The position numbers were made by a program, and so were the translations under genes. Of a stretch of 64,000 bases of DNA, positions 28,582 through 38,301 are shown one piece after another (within the stretch, counting starts at the first letter, position 1; each line of letters starts with the position of its first letter). The notes under the pieces were generated by a model. That model ran no database searches. It saw only the letters and a list, made by a program, of their open reading frames with translations, and had not been told where the DNA came from. Source of the DNA: Demequina soli (GTDB lineage Bacteria > Actinomycetota > Actinomycetes > Actinomycetales > Demequinaceae). The stretch covers positions 62,001 to 126,000 of the forward strand of contig NZ_BBLZ01000002.1 of NCBI RefSeq assembly GCF_000971195.1, given 5' to 3'.

Positions 28582-28802
28582 GGTCCTCCTCGGTCCCGGC
28601 GACGCTGCCGGGGGTGGAAGTCGGGGCCCGAGGGCCTCGCGGGGCGCCATCCTCACGGCTTCCCGGGCGCCACTGTACGCCTGTTCTTTACCCAACCGTG
28701 ACCAAGTTGCGGTGTGGCGTTGCCCACAGCCTTGCGCGGGCCGACGGGTGCACGGGCCCGCGACCGTTGACCCGTCACCATCCGGCGGGCGAGGATGCGG
28801 GC

Positions 28803-29372
28803 ATGAGCCTCCCGAGCCTGCGCATCGCGGTCATCGTCGGCAGCACGCGGCCCCGCCGGCGCGGCGAATCCGTCGCGGCATGGGTCCACGGACGGGCGCA
28901 GGGGCGCGACGCCGCCTACGGCATCGTCGACCTGCGCGATCATCCGCTCCCGCTGCTCGACGAGCCGGCCGCCGCGAGCACCGGCGTCTACGAGCACGCG
29001 CACACGCGCGCCTGGTCGGAGGTGATCGCGCCCTACGACGCGTTCGTGTTCGTCACTCCCGAGTACAACCACGGGCTGCCGGCCGCGCTCAAGAACGCGA
29101 TCGACTACCTGTGGTCCGAGTGGCAGGACAAGGCCGCGGCCATCGTCAGCTATGGCAACGGCGGCGGGCTGCGATCCGCGGAGCAGCTCCGCACCGTGCT
29201 CAGCTGCGTCGGCATCGCGCACGTGCGCGCGCAGACCACCCTCAACAACCGGGACGACTTCGACGGCTACGCCGTCACCCCGAACGCCCACCACGAGCAC
29301 GGGCTCGACGCGATGCTCGCCGACCTCGAGCGGTGGGCCGTCGCGATGCGGGAGGCGCGGGGCGCCCGCTAG
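28803..29372 (+). CDS. NAD(P)H-dependent FMN reductase
   Basis: 189 residues, ATG 28803. Flavodoxin-like fold: VIVGSTRPRRRGESVAAWV binds the FMN phosphate; YDAFVFVTPEYNHGLPAALKNAIDYL is the diagnostic second motif. Members reduce FMN, azo dyes or quinones. Its TAG shares CTAG with the stop of the convergent FUSC gene. Confidence 0.92.
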   Translation: MSLPSLRIAVIVGSTRPRRRGESVAAWVHGRAQGRDAAYGIVDLRDHPLPLLDEPAAASTGVYEHAHTRAWSEVIAPYDAFVFVTPEYNHGLPAALKNAIDYLWSEWQDKAAAIVSYGNGGGLRSAEQLRTVLSCVGIAHVRAQTTLNNRDDFDGYAVTPNAHHEHGLDAMLADLERWAVAMREARGAR

Positions 29373-30466
29373 CCCGGTGGTCGGGGCGCGGGCCGGTGGA
29401 GCAGCCCGGTGGCCGCTCCCAGCACCGCGCCGACGACCGTGTCCATCACGCGCTCCGTCACCACCGTCATCGTGGGATCGACGCCGCGTGCCGCGCCCGA
29501 CAGGATCAGCACGTTCGGGGTGATGCACACGAGCGCGAGCGCGTAGTGGCGCACCACCAGCATCTGCGCCCCGAACTGCAGCGCGCCCAGGATCGCGGCG
29601 AGCGCGAGCGGCGGCGGGGAGAACGCCGCGGCCACCGCGACGTAGAGCAGCGCGCCCGCGACGGTGCCGACGATGCGGTGCAGGCCTCGCTGCGCGGCGT
29701 GCCGGCGTCCCGGACGCGACCCGATCACCGCGAGGCCCGCGGACACCGTCCAGTAGGCGCGCGCCGGGTCGACCACCGCGAGGCTCACCCCGGTGCCGAC
29801 GATGGCGACGATGAGCGCACGGACGAGCAGCTCGGTCGAGACCGGGTCCCAGCGCGGCCCGCGCAGGAGCCGACGCCACGACGACGCCGGGCCCCGGCGG
29901 TTGAGGGGCCGCGCGAGCGAGGCGGCCGCGATCGCGCACGCGAGCGCGCTGCCTGCCGCGTACGCCGCGATCAGGGTGCCCGGGGGCGTGTGCCGCGCGC
30001 CGCCCTCGAGCACGCTGAGGTGCGAGGCCAGCCCGTAGGCGAGGACGGGGAACAGCGGTCCGGGAGGCCCGACCGAGAACGCGTGGGTGATCGCCGCGGC
30101 GCCCACCGCGACGGCGACGAGGCCCGCTGCGGACAGCAGCGGCCACGGCCCCGTCAGCGACCCGAGCGCCGTGCACAGCGTCAGCACCGTCGCGACGATC
30201 GGCAGGATCCGCACGCGGTCCAGCGGCCGGCGATCCGACGCGTACAGACACGCGAACGCGCCGCTCGACGCGATGAGCCCCACGCTCGCGTGGCCGGACG
30301 CCACCCCGATCGCGACCGGCAGCGCCATCGACAGTGCCGCCTGCAGCGCGAGCGGCCATCGTGGGCCCTCGACCGGTCGCACCTGCCCGAGGCTCACGAA
30401 GGCGCGTCGGGCGCCGCCCGCCCAGGCGCGCCCGACCGTCCGGGGTGCGTGCGCATCGTCCGTCAT
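29369..30466 (-). CDS. FUSC-type aromatic acid exporter-like membrane protein (copy 1)
   Basis: 365 residues, ATG 30466. Two sets of about five spans separated by a charged loop (LARPLNRRGPASSWRRLLRG); the second set has the motif PARAYWTVSAGLAVIGSRPG, then RGLHRIVGTVAGALLYVAVA, typical of FUSC/YccS/AaeB-type proteins. It is clearly paralogous to the protein at 46476-47573. Substrate unknown; family members export hydroxylated aromatic acids or related compounds. A GGACGATGCG site lies at its first codons (30452-30461). Confidence 0.82.
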   Translation of the reverse strand: MTDDAHAPRTVGRAWAGGARRAFVSLGQVRPVEGPRWPLALQAALSMALPVAIGVASGHASVGLIASSGAFACLYASDRRPLDRVRILPIVATVLTLCTALGSLTGPWPLLSAAGLVAVAVGAAAITHAFSVGPPGPLFPVLAYGLASHLSVLEGGARHTPPGTLIAAYAAGSALACAIAAASLARPLNRRGPASSWRRLLRGPRWDPVSTELLVRALIVAIVGTGVSLAVVDPARAYWTVSAGLAVIGSRPGRRHAAQRGLHRIVGTVAGALLYVAVAAAFSPPPLALAAILGALQFGAQMLVVRHYALALVCITPNVLILSGAARGVDPTMTVVTERVMDTVVGAVLGAATGLLHRPAPRPPG

Positions 30467-30548
30467 GGGGCCTCCGGGGTCGCTCCCAGCGTGCCACAGG
30501 CGGACGCGCGCGGGCGGCGGGCGACGCGTCGCCCGCCGCCGGGCCCAC

Positions 30549-31370
30549 CTACTTGGCGGCCGCCTCGATGAGGGCCACGACCTTGTCGGGTCGGCTGATC
30601 ATCGGCACGTGCGATGTCGGCACCTCGACGGTCGTCGCGTGCGCTCGCTTCGCCATCGCGCGCTCCGCGACCGGGGGGATGATCCGGTCGTACTTCGCGA
30701 CCATGTACCAGCTCGGGATCGTCTGCCACGCCGCCTGCGTGGCGGGCAGCCCGAGTGTGGCGAGCGCTGCCGGTCGCTGCGTGGCCGCCATCGTCCTGGC
30801 CGTCGCCTCCGGCACGTCCTGCGCGAACAGCCGCGGGAAGGTGGCGGGGTCGATGTAGGCGTCGGGATTCTCGGGGTTCGCGTCCGGGCCCGGCCGGAGG
30901 ACGAGGTTCGCCGGCAGGTCGTTGGACCCCCCGTCGAGGGCGCTGGCCCGCTGGACCGACTCGCCCGGCGCGAGAGCGAACGCCGCGATGTAGACCAGGG
31001 ACTTCACATCCGTGTCGGTCGCACCCGCCTGCGTGATGACCGCACCGCCGTACGAGTGGCCCACGAGCACGATGGGTCCGTCGATCGTGGTGAGGAACGA
31101 GGCGAGATACGCGCCGTCGTACTCCACGCCGCGCAGCGGGTTGGAGAACGCGATCACGGGGTACCCGTCCTTGGAGAGGCGCGTCTGCACGGCGGCCCAC
31201 CCGCTGGAGTCGGCGAAGGCGCCGTGGACGAGCACGATCGTGGGCTTCGGCGTCGCGCGATGCGCAGCGGCGTCGGTCGCGGAGGCCGGCCAGGCGGCGG
31301 CTCCGAGGGTGAGGGCGAGGACGGTGGCGAGCGCGGCGGTCAGGGCCGGCCGGCGGGGCTTGCGGAACAT
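30549..31370 (-). CDS. secreted alpha/beta hydrolase
   Basis: 273 residues, ATG 31370. Sec signal peptide ending near PASATDA, then an alpha/beta hydrolase fold: HGAFADSSGW, nucleophile Ser in LVGHSYGGAVI, Asp in VAKYDRIIPP, His in TSHVPMISRP. Similar to plant-esterase-like (salicylate/methyl ester) hydrolases common in Actinobacteria. Last gene of a three-hydrolase minus-strand run, 20 bp after the previous one. Confidence 0.88.
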   Translation of the reverse strand: MFRKPRRPALTAALATVLALTLGAAAWPASATDAAAHRATPKPTIVLVHGAFADSSGWAAVQTRLSKDGYPVIAFSNPLRGVEYDGAYLASFLTTIDGPIVLVGHSYGGAVITQAGATDTDVKSLVYIAAFALAPGESVQRASALDGGSNDLPANLVLRPGPDANPENPDAYIDPATFPRLFAQDVPEATARTMAATQRPAALATLGLPATQAAWQTIPSWYMVAKYDRIIPPVAERAMAKRAHATTVEVPTSHVPMISRPDKVVALIEAAAK

Positions 31371-31390
31371 CGGTGTCTCCTTGGTGAGGG

Positions 31391-32212
31391 TCAGGCCGCG
31401 GCGGGTTGCGCGGTTGCGTGCTCGAGCGCCCAGTCGAGCGCGAGGTCGGCCACGGCCTCCCACCCGGGGGCGGCGCAGGTCCAGTGGTCGCGGCCGGGAA
31501 GCTCCCGGTACTCGGTGAGCGCGGGTGAGCGGCGCCAGTGCCTGGCGTTGGAGCGGTTCACCGCGGGCGGCATGATGTGGTCCTTCTCGCCCGCGATGAA
31601 CAGCAGCGGCGCGCGGTCGACCGTGTAGTCGACGTACGTCTCCTGGTGCCCCGGCCGCCAGTTGGCGAGGAGGCCGTAGGCCCAGACCCAGTTGCCGGGA
31701 GCGGCGATGGCGTAGCGGTCCCACGCCGCGTCGGACTCCTCGCGGGACAGCGTGTTGGTGAAGGCGTAGTGGAACTGCTCCTTGGTGAAGCCCACGGCGC
31801 GGCGGAAGTTGGCCGGGTTCTTGAGCGCCGGGAACAGCGACCGTGCCTGCGACAGGGGCGTCACGCGCACACCCTCGGGCGGGGCCGAGTCGATCGCGAC
31901 CCCGGCCGCTCCGAGCCCGCGCGCGAGCAGCAGCTGGGTGAGCGCGCCGCCGAACGAGTGGCCCATGAGGATCGGCGGGCGCGGCAGCGCCTCGATGACC
32001 GTGGCGAGATGGTCGAGCGTGGCGGGCACCTCCGCCTCGGCGATGGGGGTGTCGTCGGCGCGCAGCGCCTCGACCTCTCCCTCGAACCCCGGGTAGGCGG
32101 GGGTGAGGACGGTGAGCCCGCGCGCCTCGAGGCGCGTGCGCCAGTGCTCCCAGCTGCGAGGGGTCATCCACAGCCCATGGATGAGGACGACGGTGTCGGG
32201 TGCGTCGGTCAT
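31391..32212 (-). CDS. alpha/beta hydrolase
   Basis: 273 residues, ATG 32212, without a signal peptide. Motifs: VLIHGLWMTPRSWEHW, nucleophile Ser in LMGHSFGGALTQ, Asp in IAGEKDHIMPP, His in PGRDHWTCAAP. The middle gene of the hydrolase run, separated by 12 bp from the upstream one. Substrate unknown. Confidence 0.88.
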   Translation of the reverse strand: MTDAPDTVVLIHGLWMTPRSWEHWRTRLEARGLTVLTPAYPGFEGEVEALRADDTPIAEAEVPATLDHLATVIEALPRPPILMGHSFGGALTQLLLARGLGAAGVAIDSAPPEGVRVTPLSQARSLFPALKNPANFRRAVGFTKEQFHYAFTNTLSREESDAAWDRYAIAAPGNWVWAYGLLANWRPGHQETYVDYTVDRAPLLFIAGEKDHIMPPAVNRSNARHWRRSPALTEYRELPGRDHWTCAAPGWEAVADLALDWALEHATAQPAAA

Positions 32213-32224
32213 GGCGGCGTCCTT

Positions 32225-33049
32225 TCAGGAGTCGATGAATGCGAGCAGGTCGGCGTGGAGGCGCTCGCGGTCGGTGTCGGGGAGGCCGTGCGCGCCGCCC
32301 TCGTACACGAGCAGCGTCGCGTCAGGGACGAGCGCGGCGGACAGGCGGCCCGAGATGTCGATCGGCACGATCTGGTCGTCGTCGCCGTGGATCACGAGGG
32401 TCGGCACGTCGATCGCGGCGAGGTCGGGTCGGAAGTCGGTCGCCGAGAACGCCGCGATGCACTCGTACGCGTTGCGGGTGCCCGACGCGAGACCTTGGAG
32501 CCAGAACGCGTCGCGCGTGCCCTGGGGCACCTCGCCGGAGCGGTTGTGCCCGTAGAAGGGCCCGTCCGCGAGGTCGCGGTAGAGCTGGGACCTGTTGGCG
32601 GCCTCGCCGGCGCGGAGCCCGTCGAACACGTCGATCGGGAGGCCGCCCGGGTTGTCGTCGGTGCGCAGCATGAGCGGCGGCACGGCCGACACGAGCACCA
32701 CCTTGGCCACGCGCGCCGAGCCGTGCCGCCCCACGTAGTGCGCGATCTCGCCCCCACCGGTGGAGTGCCCGACCAGCGTGAGGTCGGTGAGGTCGAGGTG
32801 CTCGATGAGGCACTTGAGGTCGTCGGCGTACGTGTCCATCTCGTTGCCGTCCCACGTCTGCGTCGACCGGCCGTGGCCGCGCCGGTCGTGCGCGATCGCG
32901 CGGTGGCCGTGGGTCGCGAGGAACAGCGCGGTCGCCTCCCACGCGTCGGAGCTCAGCGGCCAGCCATGGCTGAGCAGGACCGAGCTGCCGCCGGCGCCCC
33001 AGTCCTTGTAGAAGATCTGCGCCCCGTCCTCGGTGGTGACGTACGGCAT
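32225..33049 (-). CDS. non-heme haloperoxidase-like alpha/beta hydrolase
   Basis: 274 residues, ATG 33049 with GAGGG upstream. Starts [20 protein letters not shown], the signature of cofactor-free haloperoxidases/perhydrolases. Catalytic triad Ser in [15 protein letters not shown], Asp in [11 protein letters not shown], His in EGGAHGLPD. These enzymes make peracids in vitro and are usually esterases in vivo. First gene of the hydrolase run; a GGACGATGCG site lies 12 bp upstream of its start (33061-33070). Confidence 0.92.
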   Translation of the reverse strand: MPYVTTEDGAQIFYKDWGAGGSSVLLSHGWPLSSDAWEATALFLATHGHRAIAHDRRGHGRSTQTWDGNEMDTYADDLKCLIEHLDLTDLTLVGHSTGGGEIAHYVGRHGSARVAKVVLVSAVPPLMLRTDDNPGGLPIDVFDGLRAGEAANRSQLYRDLADGPFYGHNRSGEVPQGTRDAFWLQGLASGTRNAYECIAAFSATDFRPDLAAIDVPTLVIHGDDDQIVPIDISGRLSAALVPDATLLVYEGGAHGLPDTDRERLHADLLAFIDS

Positions 33050-33159
33050 GGCCCCTCCCTCGCATCGTCCGGTGCCGTCAGGCTGCGCCGGGACGAGGAG
33101 GATGCGCACCACGCGTCGCGCGTAGTCCGTCGGGGGACGATGCGCGGGCGGCTACGCGC

Positions 33160-35874
33160 TCACGCGCGGGGCAGGTGCTCGCCGAGCTGGCGGCGCGACG
33201 TGACGCCGAGCTTCCGGAACACCTTGCGGAGGTGGTAGTCGACCGTGTTCGCGCTGATGAACAGCGCGGCGCCGATGTCGGCGTTCGTCGCCCCGCCGGC
33301 GGCCATCCGCGCGATGCGGGCCTCCTGCGCGCTGAGGGGGCCCGCGTCCGGGGGTGGGATGTCCCCGCCGGACGGGGCGCCCAGCGCGGCGAGCTCGCGG
33401 CGCGCCCGCTCCGCGAAGGCGGTGGCGCCGACGGCGACCAGGTCGGCCAGCGCCTGGGTCAGCTGGGCGCGGGCATCGGCGCGCCGCCGCACCCGGCGCA
33501 GCCACTCGCCGTACAGCAGCCGGCCCCTCGCCCTCTCGCCCCGGTACCCGTCCGCGCTCAGCAGCGCGATCGAGGAGAGGTACGAGGCCTCGGCATGCGC
33601 GTCGTCCGCGAGCAGCGCCTCAGCACGGAGCGCCATGGCTCGGGTCCAGTCACCGGGCGCGGCGCGGGCCACGCGCGCGAGCCACGCGGCGGCCGCCCGG
33701 GCCCGGTCCTGGTCGCCGCTGCGGACCGCCGCCTCGACGAGCTCGGGCACGTGGTGGTGGCTGGCCTGCAGGTAGGGGTCGTCGACGAGCGCGGCGAGCC
33801 GCACGGTGGCGCGTGCGTAGTCGCCCCGCGCGATCTCCCTGATCGCGCGCGCCCCCGCGGCCATGCGGGCGACGCCCCCGAAGCTCGCGGCGCGCATGCC
33901 GTCCTCGAGCGCGGCCGCCTCGTCGTCCGGCAGGCCCTGCCAGATCGCGAGCGCGGCGTTGACGGTGAGCTCGTCGCCGTAGCCGAGCGACCGTCTCAGC
34001 TCGACGGACCGGCCCATGTAGTCCGCGGCGAGGCGCGGGTTGTTCCGAGACAGCTCGAGCGCGCTCAGCACCCAGTACAGGCCGTCGACGCTGCGCAGGT
34101 CGCCGCGCGCACGGCAGGCACGAGCGATACGCCGCAGCAGGATCGCGGCAGCCTCGAAGTCGCACAGCCCGACCGAGGGGACCACCGCGTAGAAGGCGAA
34201 GGCGGCGATCTCGTCGTCCGCCATCGCGTCGAGCCGGGCCAGCATCGCGCGCATCAGGGGCGCGGCGGTCTCGTAGTCGTCGAGCGCGAGCGACGCCGCC
34301 GCCTCGAGCGCGCTCGCCACCGGGCCGGGCAGCGCCACGGCCGCCTCGTTGAGCCGTCCCGCGAGAGTGCGGAGCGGCCATCCCGCCGCCCCGTGCTCGG
34401 TGCTGAGCGCCGAGTTGAGCGCCTGCAGCAGCGCCGCCTGCTCGAGCGCGGGCTCGACGGGGCGGAAGTGGTCTGCGGCGGCGACGAAGGTCGCGACGAC
34501 CGTGTGCATCCGGGGCACGTCCGTGAGGTACGCGATGCAGGCGGCCTCCGCCATGCGCATCGTGCCGCGATCCCGGGGTGCGAGGGCGTTCGGGTCGACC
34601 TGCGCGAGGAGCTGACGTGCGAGCGTGGCGGCACCTCCGCCGACCGCCGCCTCCGCCGCGCGGACGAGGCGGCGGGAGCGGCCGGGCGCCGAGGTCGACA
34701 GGTCCGCGGCGCGCGCGAGGAGGTGGGCGCGGGACTCGAGGCCGCCGCGCGCGCCGGCGAGGTCAGCGACGTGCTCGAGCTCCGCCGCCACGGCCTCGTC
34801 AGGGCCTCCGCTCGCGGCCGCCGCATGCCACGCGGCCACCTCCGGGCGGCCGCGTGCCACGGCCTCGGCGCGCAGCGCGGCGTGCGCGGCCCGACGGTCG
34901 GCATCGGTCGCGCTCGCGTACACCGCCGACCGCACCAGCGGATGGCGGAACCGCACCGACTCGCGGACCTCGACGAGCCGCTCGTGCTCGGCAGGGGCGG
35001 ACGCGTCCGGCGGGAGGTCGAGCGTCGCCGCCGCCCCGCGGATCGCCGAGGCGTCGCCCGTCGACTCGGCCGCGGCGACCACGAGCCACCGGCGCGTCGG
35101 CTCCGGCAGGAGGCCGGCGGCGCGCGAGTAGTGGCCCTCGAGCCGCTCGCCGACGGGCATCGGCGCGTGCGCCAGGGCCGCCGCCGTCAGCTCCTCCGCG
35201 CTCCATCGCGTCCCGAGGTCGGTGAGCGCGAGCGGGTTTCCGCCCGTCGTGGCGACGATGCCCGCGATCACCCCGGGGTCGATCTCGGCGTCGACGCCGG
35301 CGCGCAGCAGGGCGGCGGCAGCGTCCGGATCGAGGCCCGCGAGGGGGATCTCGCGGATGCCCGCCAACGCTCGCATCGTGGACTCCTCCGGCCGCGCCGC
35401 GAACACCATCCCGACGCGCTCCGCCGACAGCCTGCGGGCCACGAAGCCGAGCACCTCGAGCGACTCGCGGTCGAGGCGGTGAGCGTCGTCGATCACGCAC
35501 ACGGTGGGCTCCTCGTCGCCGGCGAGAGCGAGCAGCGAGAGCATGCCGAGACCGACGAGGGCGCGCTCCGGCGCGGGTCCGTCCGCGAGCCCGGCGGCGA
35601 TCAGGAGGGCGCGGGCCTGCCCCGCCGCGAGCCCGTCGATCAGGTGGGCGAGCGGGCGGCCCAGGCGCTGAAGCCCCGAGTAGGGAAGCGCGCTCTCGAC
35701 CGCGAAGCCGGGTGCGTGCAGCACCCTCAGCCCGGTGCTCCGCGCGAGCGCAGACTCGAGGAGGGTGGTCTTGCCGATCCCCGGGTCGCCGTGGATCACG
35801 AGCGCGGATGCGTCCGCGTTGCGGGTGCCCGCGAGGAGCGCGTGGAGGCTCTCGAGCTCGTCCTCGCGCCCCAC
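33160..35874 (-). CDS. large ATP-binding LuxR-family regulator (LAL type)
   Basis: 904 residues from GTG 35874 (FVGRE context; an in-frame stop a short way upstream leaves no alternative). N-terminal AAA/STAND ATPase: Walker A VIHGDPGIGKTTLLES, Walker B TVCVIDDAHRLD; a long TPR-like helical middle; C-terminal LuxR helix-turn-helix (LSAQEARIARMAAGGATNADIG, ISANTVDYHLRKVFRKLGV). Such proteins integrate a ligand and ATP to activate nearby genes. It lies directly upstream of the three hydrolase genes on the same strand, which are its probable targets. Confidence 0.92.
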   Translation of the reverse strand: MGREDELESLHALLAGTRNADASALVIHGDPGIGKTTLLESALARSTGLRVLHAPGFAVESALPYSGLQRLGRPLAHLIDGLAAGQARALLIAAGLADGPAPERALVGLGMLSLLALAGDEEPTVCVIDDAHRLDRESLEVLGFVARRLSAERVGMVFAARPEESTMRALAGIREIPLAGLDPDAAAALLRAGVDAEIDPGVIAGIVATTGGNPLALTDLGTRWSAEELTAAALAHAPMPVGERLEGHYSRAAGLLPEPTRRWLVVAAAESTGDASAIRGAAATLDLPPDASAPAEHERLVEVRESVRFRHPLVRSAVYASATDADRRAAHAALRAEAVARGRPEVAAWHAAAASGGPDEAVAAELEHVADLAGARGGLESRAHLLARAADLSTSAPGRSRRLVRAAEAAVGGGAATLARQLLAQVDPNALAPRDRGTMRMAEAACIAYLTDVPRMHTVVATFVAAADHFRPVEPALEQAALLQALNSALSTEHGAAGWPLRTLAGRLNEAAVALPGPVASALEAAASLALDDYETAAPLMRAMLARLDAMADDEIAAFAFYAVVPSVGLCDFEAAAILLRRIARACRARGDLRSVDGLYWVLSALELSRNNPRLAADYMGRSVELRRSLGYGDELTVNAALAIWQGLPDDEAAALEDGMRAASFGGVARMAAGARAIREIARGDYARATVRLAALVDDPYLQASHHHVPELVEAAVRSGDQDRARAAAAWLARVARAAPGDWTRAMALRAEALLADDAHAEASYLSSIALLSADGYRGERARGRLLYGEWLRRVRRRADARAQLTQALADLVAVGATAFAERARRELAALGAPSGGDIPPPDAGPLSAQEARIARMAAGGATNADIGAALFISANTVDYHLRKVFRKLGVTSRRQLGEHLPRA

Positions 35875-35946
35875 GAACCCCTCGGATGCGTCGATGCGCT
35901 CACGCTAGCCGAATCGGACGAATCGGAATAGTGCCTGGTGCGGGGT

Positions 35947-36387
35947 CTACTCCGGGCCGAGCGGCTCGGCGAGCGCGACCACGAGGCCCTCCGGTCCGCG
36001 CAGGTAGCAGAGGCGATAGGCGTCCTCGTAGCGCACGACGTCCCGCACGAGCGTGGCGCCGTGCGCCTCGGCGGCGGCCACCGCCGCGTCGATGTCGTCG
36101 ACGGTGAGCATGATGTTGCCCCATCCGAGCGCGTTCACCGCGGCAGGGTCGCGCGCGGGCGGCGCGGGGGAGTCCCACCGCGTGAGCTCGAGCCGGCCGT
36201 GGCCGTCCGGGGTCACCATCATCGCGATCTCGGTGCGCGTGCCGTCGAGCCCGGTCACCCGGTCGACCCACGCGCCGTGGATCTCTGCGCGACCCTCGAG
36301 GCTCATGCCGAGCGCCGCGAAGAAGCCGATCGCGGCGTCGAGGTCCTCCACCGCGGCGGTGGTGTGATCGAGCCGGATGATCGCCAT
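35947..36387 (-). CDS. VOC-superfamily (glyoxalase-like) protein
   Basis: 146 residues, ATG 36387. Two beta-alpha-beta3 modules: IRLDHTTAAVEDLDAAIGFF and NIMLTVDDIDAAVAAAEAHG, with metal-ligand candidates His8 and Glu in AEIHGAWVD/GRLELTRW. Vicinal oxygen chelate enzymes include glyoxalases, dioxygenases and resistance proteins; substrate not predictable. Pairs with the adjacent DUF2200 gene three bases downstream of that gene's stop. Confidence 0.88.
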   Translation of the reverse strand: MAIIRLDHTTAAVEDLDAAIGFFAALGMSLEGRAEIHGAWVDRVTGLDGTRTEIAMMVTPDGHGRLELTRWDSPAPPARDPAAVNALGWGNIMLTVDDIDAAVAAAEAHGATLVRDVVRYEDAYRLCYLRGPEGLVVALAEPLGPE

Positions 36388-36390
36388 GGC

Positions 36391-36750
36391 TCAGGCGGCG
36401 GGCTCGCGGAGGATCGAGGTCATCTTCTTGCCTCGCGCGACCTCGTCGACCAGCTTGTCCATCCACCGGATCTGCTGCATGAGCGGGTCCTCGATCTCCT
36501 CGACCCGCATGCCGCAGATGACGCCCGTGATGAGGTCGGTGTGCGGGTTCATGGCGGGGGCCTGCGCGAAGAACTCCTCGAGCGTGCGCTCGTCCTCGAG
36601 CGTCAGGGCCAGGCCCGCCTCGTCGTAGCCGGTGAGCCACGTCAGCACGGTGTGCAGCTCCTCGACGGAGTGGCCCTTGCGCTCGACCTTCTTCACGTAC
36701 TCGGGGTAGATGCGCGCGAAGGGGAAGGCGAAGATGCGGTGGCCGGCCAT
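36391..36750 (-). CDS. DUF2200 family protein
   Basis: 119 residues, ATG 36750. Starts MAGHRIFAFPFARIYPEYVK and includes ITGVICGMRVEEIEDPLMQ, the pattern of DUF2200 (small, mostly helical, cytoplasmic). No biochemical role known to me. Likely transcribed with the upstream two-component genes or the VOC gene: the intergenic gaps are 9 and 3 bp. Confidence 0.88.
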   Translation of the reverse strand: MAGHRIFAFPFARIYPEYVKKVERKGHSVEELHTVLTWLTGYDEAGLALTLEDERTLEEFFAQAPAMNPHTDLITGVICGMRVEEIEDPLMQQIRWMDKLVDEVARGKKMTSILREPAA

Positions 36751-36759
36751 GGGGTCAGC

Positions 36760-38301
36760 CTAGGCGGTGACCTCCGAGTCGGGCAGGGGGAGCCACACCG
36801 CGACGCGCCACTCTCCGTCCCTCGCGCCGATGTCGGCGCTCCCGCCCAGCTCGTCGGCACGCAGTCGCATCGACGCGACCCCGACGCCGGCGCCCGCGCG
36901 CCGGTCGTCGCGCGCCGGCGCCGCGTGCTCGAGAGCATTGACCACCTCGATCGCGATGCCGCCGTTCTCGGGAGCGGTCAGCCGCGCTCGCGGCCGCGAG
37001 CCCGGCGCGTGGCGCTCCGCGTTGGTGAGGGCCTCGGCGACGATGCGGTACACGGCGGCCTCGAGCGCGGGCGACACGGCGGGCAGCGGGTCGGGTGCCT
37101 CGAGGCTCGCGCCCACCCGATCCGCGCGCCGCGCGAGCGCGCCGCGCAGGCCGTCCTCGTCGAGCTCGACGGGGCGCAGCCCGTCGACCACCCGCCGCAG
37201 CTCCCCGACCGCGACCCGCAGGTCGGCGCGCACCACGTCGAGCTGGGCGAGCAGCCCCTCGCCCGCGTCGTCGCCGTGGCGGTCCGCGAGCACGAGGTTC
37301 CGCGCGGCGTCCGCCCGATACGTCGCGCCCGTGAGCAGTGGCCCCAGGCCGTCGTGAAGGTCGCGGTGGAGGGACGCGCGCTCGCGCTCGCGGGCGTCGA
37401 CGGTGGCGGCCCGCGCCGCGCGAAGATCTTCGGCGAGCGCCGCCTCCCTGACCAGCTGTGCGAGCGGGAGGGACACGAGCTCGAGCGCCGTTCGGTCCGG
37501 GGAACCCAGGCGCCGCTCGCCGGGGCGCAGCGTGACGCGGAGGGTCAGCCCGTCGGCATCGTCCAGCGGGAGGTCGGCGGTGACCCCTCCGGGGACCACG
37601 TGTCCCGCGACACGGCCGGCGGCGTCGAGCACCGCGAGGCCGGGCAGGCGCAGCGATCCGGTGATCTCGGCGAGCGCCCCGGCGAGCGCGCGGCCTCCGT
37701 CGCGGTCGAGGCTGCGGCCGAGGCTGCGAGCCATCCCGGCCGGGTCGACGCGCGCGCCGTAGACGGCGCGGCCGACGGTGCGCCGCATGAGCGTGAGCAG
37801 GGGATGGAAGAGCAGCGCGACGCCGACGGCGGCGCCGGTCTGGACCAGCCTGTCGGCACGGTCGGGCACCGCGAGGGAGGCGACCGCGACCGTCGCGGCG
37901 TAGAGCGCGACGGAGACGACGACGGCGGCGACGTAGAGCATCGCCGTCGAGTAGTCGAGCACGATGAGCACCGCGGCCGCGACGTTGAGCAGCGAGCCCG
38001 CCGAGGCGAGCAGCACCGCGTGTGCCGGCACCACGTCCGCAGGCGCGAGGAACGCCGGGAGCGACGTGAGGATCCCGACCACCTGCATCGCGGCCACGAT
38101 CAACGACGCCCGGCGCCCGCCCCGCCACGCCGGGACCAGCAAGGCGAGGGTGGTCGCCACGAGGGCGACGACCACCACCGCGGCCACGACCGCGGTGCGG
38201 ATCGACCCGTCGCGAGGATCGGCCCCGATGTCGAGCGCGGGAGGCAGCAGCGCGAGGCTCGTGCCGGCGGCGATGCACAGGCCGATGCGCCGCGCGATCA
38301 T
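36760..38301 (-). CDS. NarL-type sensor histidine kinase
   Basis: 513 residues, ATG 38301, overlapping the response regulator stop by four bases. The N-terminal sensor module has about six to seven spans; the first ~115 residues are strongly similar to the free-standing protein at 39123-39527. A linker domain, then HisKA_3 dimerisation with phospho-His in ASLHRDLHDGLGPLL, and a HATPase with EALTNAERHA. The G1 box is the VVN form instead of DxGxG, a variant seen in this kinase class. Confidence 0.9.
   Translation of the reverse strand: MIARRIGLCIAAGTSLALLPPALDIGADPRDGSIRTAVVAAVVVVALVATTLALLVPAWRGGRRASLIVAAMQVVGILTSLPAFLAPADVVPAHAVLLASAGSLLNVAAAVLIVLDYSTAMLYVAAVVVSVALYAATVAVASLAVPDRADRLVQTGAAVGVALLFHPLLTLMRRTVGRAVYGARVDPAGMARSLGRSLDRDGGRALAGALAEITGSLRLPGLAVLDAAGRVAGHVVPGGVTADLPLDDADGLTLRVTLRPGERRLGSPDRTALELVSLPLAQLVREAALAEDLRAARAATVDARERERASLHRDLHDGLGPLLTGATYRADAARNLVLADRHGDDAGEGLLAQLDVVRADLRVAVGELRRVVDGLRPVELDEDGLRGALARRADRVGASLEAPDPLPAVSPALEAAVYRIVAEALTNAERHAPGSRPRARLTAPENGGIAIEVVNALEHAAPARDDRRAGAGVGVASMRLRADELGGSADIGARDGEWRVAVWLPLPDSEVTA

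Noticed and set aside
33175-35931. 918-codon plus-strand frame opposite the LuxR-type regulator
   Set aside because: Antisense shadow of a gene with Walker and LuxR motifs; the frame shows no conserved pattern.
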